From assembly GCA_934615235.1 (NCBI GenBank), contig CAKTTL010000021.1, forward strand, positions 1 through 37,090: a stretch of DNA of 37,090 nucleotides, given 5' to 3'. This document shows, piece after piece, positions 32,849 to 37,090 of the stretch. Both the position numbers and the translations under genes were made by a program. The notes under the pieces are model-generated. The model did no database searches, had not been told where the DNA came from, and saw only the letters and a program-made list of their open reading frames with translations. Each line of letters opens with the position of its first letter. Position 1 is the stretch's first letter. Origin of the DNA: an uncultured Clostridia bacterium (GTDB lineage Bacteria; Bacillota; Clostridia; Christensenellales; Aristaeellaceae).

Positions 32849-34825
32849 ATGGACGAGATGCAGACCGTGAACCTTAGCGAGCAGGAAGCGATCCGCCGCG
32901 AAAAGCTGGCCGCCCTGCAGGCGGCGGGAAAGGACCCGTTCCGCATTACGCGGTTTGATCAGACGGCGCACAGCGCCGAAATTCAGGAAAAATACGACGA
33001 GCTGGAAGGCAAAACGGTCAGCATCGCGGGACGCATGATGTCCCGGCGCATCATGGGCAAGGCCAGCTTTGCGCACCTGCAGGATCTGCAGGGCGAAATT
33101 CAGTTCTACGTCAAGCGCGACGACGTGGGCGAGGAGAGCTACGCGGATTTCAAGGCGATGGATATCGGCGATATCCTCGGCGTGGAAGGCATTGTTTTCA
33201 AGACCAAGACGGGCGAAGTGAGCGTGCACGCGCAGAAGGTGACGCTGCTGTCGAAGTCTCTGAAGGTGCTGCCCGAGAAATTCCACGGCCTGCGCGATCC
33301 GGAGCTGCGGTATCGCCAGCGCGCGGTGGATCTGATCGTCAATCCCGAGGTGCGCGAAGCGTTCGTCAAGCGCAGCGCGATCATTCGCGAAATGCGCCGT
33401 TATTTCGATTCCCTCGGCTTTATGGAGGTTGAAACGCCCGTGCTGAACGCGGCCGCAAGCGGCGCGTCGGCGCGGCCGTTCACCACGCATCATAATACGC
33501 TGGATATCGATATGTACCTGCGCATCGCTACCGAGCTGAAGCTCAAGGAGCTGATCGTCGGCGGGCTGGAGAAGGTATACGAAATCGGCCGCATCTTCCG
33601 CAACGAGGGCATGGACCCGACGCATAACCCGGAATTTACGACGGTTGAACTGTATCAGGCGTATACGAACCTCGAGGGCATGATGCAGATCTGCGAGGGC
33701 GTGATCGATCATTGCGCGCGCGCCGTCTGCGGTTCGACGACCGTTACGTATCAGGGGCAGGAAATCAACCTGGCCGCTCCCTTCCGGCGCGTTACGATGA
33801 ACGGCACCGTCAAGGAAAAGACGGGCGCGGATTTCATGGCCTGCCAGAGCGACGAAGAAGCGCGCGAGCTGGCGAAGAAAATCGGACTCGAATTCGAGGA
33901 TAAGACCATTTCCCGCGGCAAGCTTCTGCAGGAGGCGTTCGACGCGTTTGTCGAAGAAACGCTGATTCAGCCGACGTTCGTGACGGATTACCCGATTGAA
34001 ATTTCTCCCCTGGCCAAGAAGATGCCCGACTGCCCGGCGCTGACCGAGCGCTTTGAGGTGTTTATCGCCGGCCATGAATACGGCAACGCGTTCTCGGAAC
34101 TGAACGACCCGATCGATCAGCGGGAGCGCTTTGTGCAGCAGGCGAAAGAGCGCGCCAAGGGCGACGACGAAGCGATGCAGATCGACGAGGAATTCTGCAC
34201 CGCGCTGGAATACGGCATGCCGCCGACCGGCGGTATCGGTATCGGCGTGGACCGTCTGGTCATGCTGCTGACCGATTCGTCGACGATTCGCGACGTGCTG
34301 CTCTTCCCGACGATGAAACCGCTTGGCGGCTCCAAGGCTGCTGAAAAGGCTGAGGAGAAGCCCGCAGAGTGCGCCTGCAGCGTCTGCCCGAACGAGGAGA
34401 CCTGCAAGGCCGCCGTACAGTCTGCAGCCCCGGCCGAACCCGAGAAGATCGACTTCTCCAAGGTCGAGATCGAGCCGCTGTTTGCCGATCTTGTCGATTT
34501 CGAGACGTTCTCGAAGTCCGACTTCCGCGCAGTGAAGGTGCTTGCCTGTGAAGCGGTTAAAAAGTCCAAGAAGCTGCTGAAGTTCACTCTGGACGACGGA
34601 ACCGGCACGGAGCGCACCATCCTCAGCGGCATCCATGAATACTACGAGCCGGAGGCGCTGGTGGGCAAGACCTGCATCGCCATCGTCAACCTGCCGCTGC
34701 GCGCGATGATGGGCATCGATTCCTGCGGTATGCTCATCAGCGCCGTTCATCACGAAGAGGGGAAGGAAAAGCTCCATCTCCTGATGGTGGACGATCATAT
34801 CCCGGCCGGCGCGAAGCTGTACTGA
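32849..34825 (+). CDS. lysS: Lysyl-tRNA synthetase fused to a C-terminal tRNA-binding domain
   Basis: 658-aa class II LysRS, about 150 longer than usual. N-terminal anticodon OB domain (about 50-150, VSIAGRMMSRRIMGKASFAHL), motif 2 RIFRNEGMDPTHNPEFTTVE and motif 3 TGGIGIGVDRLVMLLTD near residue 460 are normal. After about 495 a linker carries a Cys cluster (C508, C510, C513, C519). Residues about 535-658 (FSKSDFRAVKVLACEAVKKS, GTERTILSGIHEYYEPEALVG, MLISAVHHEE) are the MetRS/Trbp111-type tRNA-binding OB domain. AGGGGA precedes the ATG. The added domain is probably used to hold tRNA. Confidence 0.95.
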   Translation: MDEMQTVNLSEQEAIRREKLAALQAAGKDPFRITRFDQTAHSAEIQEKYDELEGKTVSIAGRMMSRRIMGKASFAHLQDLQGEIQFYVKRDDVGEESYADFKAMDIGDILGVEGIVFKTKTGEVSVHAQKVTLLSKSLKVLPEKFHGLRDPELRYRQRAVDLIVNPEVREAFVKRSAIIREMRRYFDSLGFMEVETPVLNAAASGASARPFTTHHNTLDIDMYLRIATELKLKELIVGGLEKVYEIGRIFRNEGMDPTHNPEFTTVELYQAYTNLEGMMQICEGVIDHCARAVCGSTTVTYQGQEINLAAPFRRVTMNGTVKEKTGADFMACQSDEEARELAKKIGLEFEDKTISRGKLLQEAFDAFVEETLIQPTFVTDYPIEISPLAKKMPDCPALTERFEVFIAGHEYGNAFSELNDPIDQRERFVQQAKERAKGDDEAMQIDEEFCTALEYGMPPTGGIGIGVDRLVMLLTDSSTIRDVLLFPTMKPLGGSKAAEKAEEKPAECACSVCPNEETCKAAVQSAAPAEPEKIDFSKVEIEPLFADLVDFETFSKSDFRAVKVLACEAVKKSKKLLKFTLDDGTGTERTILSGIHEYYEPEALVGKTCIAIVNLPLRAMMGIDSCGMLISAVHHEEGKEKLHLLMVDDHIPAGAKLY

Positions 34826-34849
34826 AAAGGCGAATAAATGAACCCGATG

Positions 34850-34876
34850 GGCAGCCCGAAAAGGGCTGCCTTTTTT
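34850..34876 (+). terminator. lysS terminator
   Basis: GGCAGCCC (34850-34857) pairs perfectly with GGGCTGCC (34863-34870), then TTTTTT. Clear intrinsic terminator about 25 bases past the lysS stop; it sits inside the apparent start of the next open frame, which argues against the early start of that frame. Confidence 0.93.
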
Positions 34877-34912
34877 ACAGGGTGTCTGAAAAATTCTCAG
34901 GGACTCCACATC

Positions 34913-35107
34913 TTGATACCTTTTTTTAAGAACCGGATGGGCGATCTGCTTGACGCGGAGAAGACGGCCGACGTGCTTGCGCAGGCAGAGGATCTGAAGG
35001 AGAAGATGATCGATATTCTGGGCGCAGTGAAGGAACACGACGCGATGAAGAGCGCACAGAAGAAGCCGACCGTCATTACCGGCGGGGTGAATCTGGCTAA
35101 AAAATAA
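34913..35107 (+). CDS. Short open frame of uncertain reality, about 64 aa
   Basis: Helical, lysine-rich, with GDLLDAEKTADVLAQAEDLKEKMIDI and a TGGVNLAKK end. The best start is TTG at 34913 with AGGGA nine bases before; an ATG at 34937 has no ribosome binding site. It begins after the lysS terminator and has no visible promoter, but it ends in a symmetric terminator shared with the convergent gene, which favours a real gene end. It could also be the last part of a larger, damaged gene. Family not recognised. Confidence 0.4.
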   Translation: MIPFFKNRMGDLLDAEKTADVLAQAEDLKEKMIDILGAVKEHDAMKSAQKKPTVITGGVNLAKK

Positions 35108-35130
35108 AACCGGAAGATCCGGTTTTATTT
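35102..35130 (+). terminator. Symmetric bidirectional terminator
   Basis: AAATAAAACCGGA (35102-35114) pairs perfectly with TCCGGTTTTATTT (35118-35130). Runs of A on the left and T on the right make it a terminator both ways. The stop codons of the two convergent frames (TAA at 35105-35107; minus-strand TAA at 35127-35125) lie in its arms. Confidence 0.9.
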
Positions 35131-35802
35131 CAGGTGGTAATTTCCATAAGGGTCTGGTCTGTTTTTGTGGGCGAGAACCTGCACATCGTGGATCTTCTTC
35201 CATTCGGTGTAAGATTGATTTGGTTTTGATTCATACGCATATTGTTTGATGTAGCGCATTTGGGCATTTGCTGTTTCGCAGAATTCTTTCGTTTTTTTAA
35301 GCCGACGCTCTCCGACGTCTTCGGTTTTGTCGAAAACAAATGCGGGGCCGGGGCGTTGGACTTTTTCGCTCGTTAAGATCTGTGGTTCGTATGCGCAGGC
35401 ACGATAAGCGAAGACTTTCCCTCCGTCATACTTTGTGGTTACGGACGTTTTACCAATTTGTGTTGTAACATACTGCGAAGGCGTTGTTATCGTGCCTCCT
35501 TTCAGTTGGACACCCGGTAAAACCATAAAATAATCTGTGTAAGGGATGACGGAAAAACGATTCGACCTCCCCGCGTATACGGCGATGCGTTCGGATTTGT
35601 CGTCGCAGCGGATAAATGAGGTACTGTAGACGTCGGAGAATTCTTTGGTGCATCGAATGCCCAGTCGGTCGCATTCTCTTCTAAAGTCGTCCTGTGCTTT
35701 ATCGTGTATCGGCACCATCTCTTTGGCGGTGCGCCAGTGTTTGTATACAGGCCATAAAAACGGAAGTGCCACAAGGAACCATACGAATAAACCCAGCAGC
35801 AA
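35125..35802 (-). CDS. Membrane-anchored protein of unknown function, 225 aa
   Basis: One N-terminal hydrophobic helix (about residues 2-18, LLGLFVWFLVALPFLWP) anchors a mostly charged soluble part. No family recognised. Blocks such as RIAVYAGRSNRFSVIPYTDYFMV and TTPSQYVTTQIGKTSVTTKYDGG look structured. The start is TTG at 35802 after AAAGGGGG. Codons are richer in A and T than neighbouring genes, which may reflect recent transfer. A consensus promoter lies just upstream. Confidence 0.65.
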   Translation of the reverse strand: MLLGLFVWFLVALPFLWPVYKHWRTAKEMVPIHDKAQDDFRRECDRLGIRCTKEFSDVYSTSFIRCDDKSERIAVYAGRSNRFSVIPYTDYFMVLPGVQLKGGTITTPSQYVTTQIGKTSVTTKYDGGKVFAYRACAYEPQILTSEKVQRPGPAFVFDKTEDVGERRLKKTKEFCETANAQMRYIKQYAYESKPNQSYTEWKKIHDVQVLAHKNRPDPYGNYHLK

Positions 35803-35823
35803 ATCAATACCCCCTTTATTGAT

Positions 35824-35852
35824 AATATAGCAAGTTCGTTTGCGTTTGTCAA
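35824..35852 (-). promoter_or_regulatory. Promoter of the 225-aa membrane protein gene
   Basis: On the minus strand TTGACA (35852-35847), 17 bases, TATATT (35829-35824). The -35 box sits in a GTTTG...CAAAC inverted pair. Nothing else is seen in the rest of the 35,803-36,116 gap except the promoter of the next gene and a reading frame (35,886-36,095) that I reject. Confidence 0.75.
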
Positions 35853-36051
35853 ACGAATCCCAATACGGTTGATAAAAAGAAGAGAATGTGCTGCACTATA
35901 ACATCTGTCATCCGCAGAAACCGGGACGAGACTATGCAAACGTGCCTTGGAAGAGAATTGCGGCAGGCGAAAACTGACACGTATATCGAAGAGAAACGGC
36001 GCGCGATCCGGCGCGGCGAAGCCGCTCGAAAACCCGTCGAAATAGTCGCGC

Positions 36052-36080
36052 TTGTAATTCGAAGCCGAGTTTGTTATACT
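36052..36080 (+). promoter_or_regulatory. Promoter of the 231-aa protein gene
   Basis: TTGTAA (36052-36057), a 17-base spacer and TATACT (36075-36080), 36 bases before the start codon. Confidence 0.65.
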
Positions 36081-36116
36081 TCTACTACGACCTGAAAGAT
36101 TATAGGGGATGAAGCC

Positions 36117-36812
36117 ATGGAGAAAAAGATTACGAAGGAACGAATCAGGAATCATTTTCAATACGCCTGGTGGCGGTATTTGACGCTGGCGATCGCTGCG
36201 ATTTTCGGCTGGAGCCTGATCTTTACGACGACCGCTTACAGGCCGCCGGCAGATAAGCGCTTCGATGTGTATTTCGTTACCTATTCCGTGCCGGAGGAAA
36301 CGCTCAACTGGTTTGAGGAACAGATCATGGGCATGTTCGACGACGTGGAAGAATCGGACGTGATGTCGATCGTCTGCACGCCGGACGACAGCTATTACGG
36401 TTCCATGCAGATGACGACGTACATGGCCGCCGGGCAGGGCGATATCTATATCATGAACAGCGACCGGTTCAACAGCCTTAAATCGCAGGAAGGCTTCCAG
36501 CCGCTCGACGACGCGATCGCGCAGGGGCTGATCGATCTGCACGGCATCGACGTGACGGCGGGAAAGGCGAAGACCGAGGCGGGCGAAGTGCATATCGCCG
36601 CGATTCCGGCCGCGTCGCTGAATAAACTGAAGGAATACAGCGTTTATAATAACGATCTGTATATCTGCATCATGAGCACCAGTCCGAACGTCGACAAGGC
36701 GTATACCTTTGTCAACTGGCTGATTGGAGAGATGTATCAGGAAGAAGAGGCGACAGAGGAGGCTGCGCCTCAGACGGGGACGTCCTCGTCCGGAGATATG
36801 GCCTCCTACTGA
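36117..36812 (+). CDS. Membrane-anchored extracellular protein of unknown function, 231 aa
   Basis: N-terminal cytoplasmic tail, one hydrophobic helix (about residues 20-37, YLTLAIAAIFGWSLIFTTT), then an outside part that resembles periplasmic-binding-protein-like folds: FDVYFVTYSVPEE, GDIYIMNSDRFNSLKSQEGFQPLDD and NVDKAYTFVNWLIGEM recall a binding protein's C-terminal lobe. The tail is Glu/Thr/Ser-rich. Related anchored proteins occur in Clostridia, but the role is unknown. Start ATG at 36117, weak site GGGGATGAAGCC. Confidence 0.7.
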   Translation: MEKKITKERIRNHFQYAWWRYLTLAIAAIFGWSLIFTTTAYRPPADKRFDVYFVTYSVPEETLNWFEEQIMGMFDDVEESDVMSIVCTPDDSYYGSMQMTTYMAAGQGDIYIMNSDRFNSLKSQEGFQPLDDAIAQGLIDLHGIDVTAGKAKTEAGEVHIAAIPAASLNKLKEYSVYNNDLYICIMSTSPNVDKAYTFVNWLIGEMYQEEEATEEAAPQTGTSSSGDMASY

Positions 36813-36830
36813 TGCTATGCCGGAGACGAA

Positions 36831-36880
36831 TCCCCCTGCGTTGTGCGGAATTACGCACGGCGCAGGGGGATTTTGCCATA
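36831..36880 (+). terminator. Long hairpin terminator 3' of the 231-aa gene
   Basis: TCCCCCTGCG (36831-36840) pairs with CGCAGGGGGA (36861-36870), with an inner GTGCG/CGCAC stem; TTTT follows. It lies about 18 bases past the stop codon. Confidence 0.85.
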
Positions 36881-36936
36881 TTTTGCCGCAAAGTAAAAAA
36901 GAGAGAAAAAAGTGCGAAAAAAACCTGAAAAAGGGG

Positions 36937-36965
36937 TTGACAAAGAAAGGGAAAAGATGTATTAT
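36937..36965 (+). promoter_or_regulatory. Strong promoter, probably of an rRNA operon
   Basis: TTGACA (36937-36942), 17 bases, TATTAT (36960-36965). Purine-rich flanks. It is followed by a leader of the rRNA type at the end of the window. Confidence 0.8.
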
Positions 36966-37090
36966 AAGCAAGCGCTCGCGAGACACGGTAAATACCGAGC
37001 CGAACGGCGCGAGGGCGGTCCTTGAAAACGATACAGGAAGCAAGAGAAAGAAAGAGACAGTCAATTCGCTGAGAGCATTACGAGGCTGAG
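36966..37090 (+). other. Probable pre-16S rRNA leader
   Basis: The stretch holds small hairpins (CGGTA/TACCG near 37,000) and CCTTGAAAAC near 37,020, a motif typical of Firmicutes rRNA leaders and spacers, then a purine-rich segment up to GCATTACGAGGCTGAG. The 16S gene itself is not in the window, so this rests on pattern recognition; reading frames here have no ribosome binding site. Confidence 0.6.

Noticed and set aside
32828..35203. Very long minus-strand open frame opposite greA and lysS
   Set aside because: It covers lysS motifs in reverse and crosses the lysS terminator and another gene's end; no start signal.
35886..36095. 69-residue plus-strand frame before the 231-aa gene
   Set aside because: No ribosome binding site, overlaps the promoter of the next gene, Arg-rich composition without family likeness.

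Overview
The window reads as a GC-rich chromosome segment of a Firmicute of the Clostridia type. The evidence is a T-box leader in front of valS, the conserved order mrnC-rlmB-yacP-sigH (as in Bacillus and Clostridia), an SPO0H-type sigma factor, and CUT1 sugar ABC permeases of the LplB/YtcP type without a dedicated ATPase. Assignment to a particular order, for example Christensenellales-like gut bacteria, would be a guess. Nothing here looks like a prophage, integrase, IS element or CRISPR array.

Region 1 (1-14,113) is a sugar-acid and glycan locus. A divergent GH106-like glycosidase faces an ABC importer (two permeases plus a binding protein), a membrane-anchored AraC-type regulator, a GH43-like enzyme, and a three-gene galactarate cassette: a DapA-family aldolase or dehydratase, a tartronate semialdehyde reductase (GarR type) and galactarate dehydratase (GarD). 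The likely flow is uptake of an oligosaccharide, trimming by the two hydrolases, and breakdown of an aldarate to pyruvate and glycerate.

Region 2 (14,114-19,725) holds a complex repeat array, a DUF4886/SGNH-like protein, valS with its T-box leader and consensus promoter, a previously easy-to-miss 52-residue membrane protein, and an XRE-TPR regulator. Region 3 (19,850-25,664) carries rhamnulokinase, then mrnC-rlmB-yacP-sigH, a tRNA-Gly(CCC) and tuf, the last two sharing a consensus promoter. Region 4 (25,800-32,176) has a Cys-rich protein, an SGNH hydrolase, a divergently transcribed heterodimeric ABC exporter pair and a radical SAM protein. Region 5 (32,190-37,090) has greA, an unusual lysS fused to a tRNA-binding domain, a short ORF, two membrane-anchored proteins of unknown function and finally a strong promoter plus what looks like the leader of an rRNA operon; the 16S gene itself would lie just beyond the end.

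The most unusual signal is not a gene. At five intergenic sites (about 162, 14,180-14,495, 15,290, 25,688 and 30,956) there is a repeated element with a conserved head (AAGCGGCTTTCT, then GGGGAGCGCGAG) followed by a long hairpin with a constant tip (CTTTC-TCCW-GAAAG or close to it) and a stem whose middle differs from copy to copy yet stays base-paired. All copies lie on the same strand of the window whatever the direction of the neighbouring genes, and all sit just 3' of a gene. This looks like a family of structured intergenic repeats under selection for pairing. The second most unusual item is the lysyl-tRNA synthetase with a Cys-cluster linker and a MetRS/Trbp111-type C-terminal domain.
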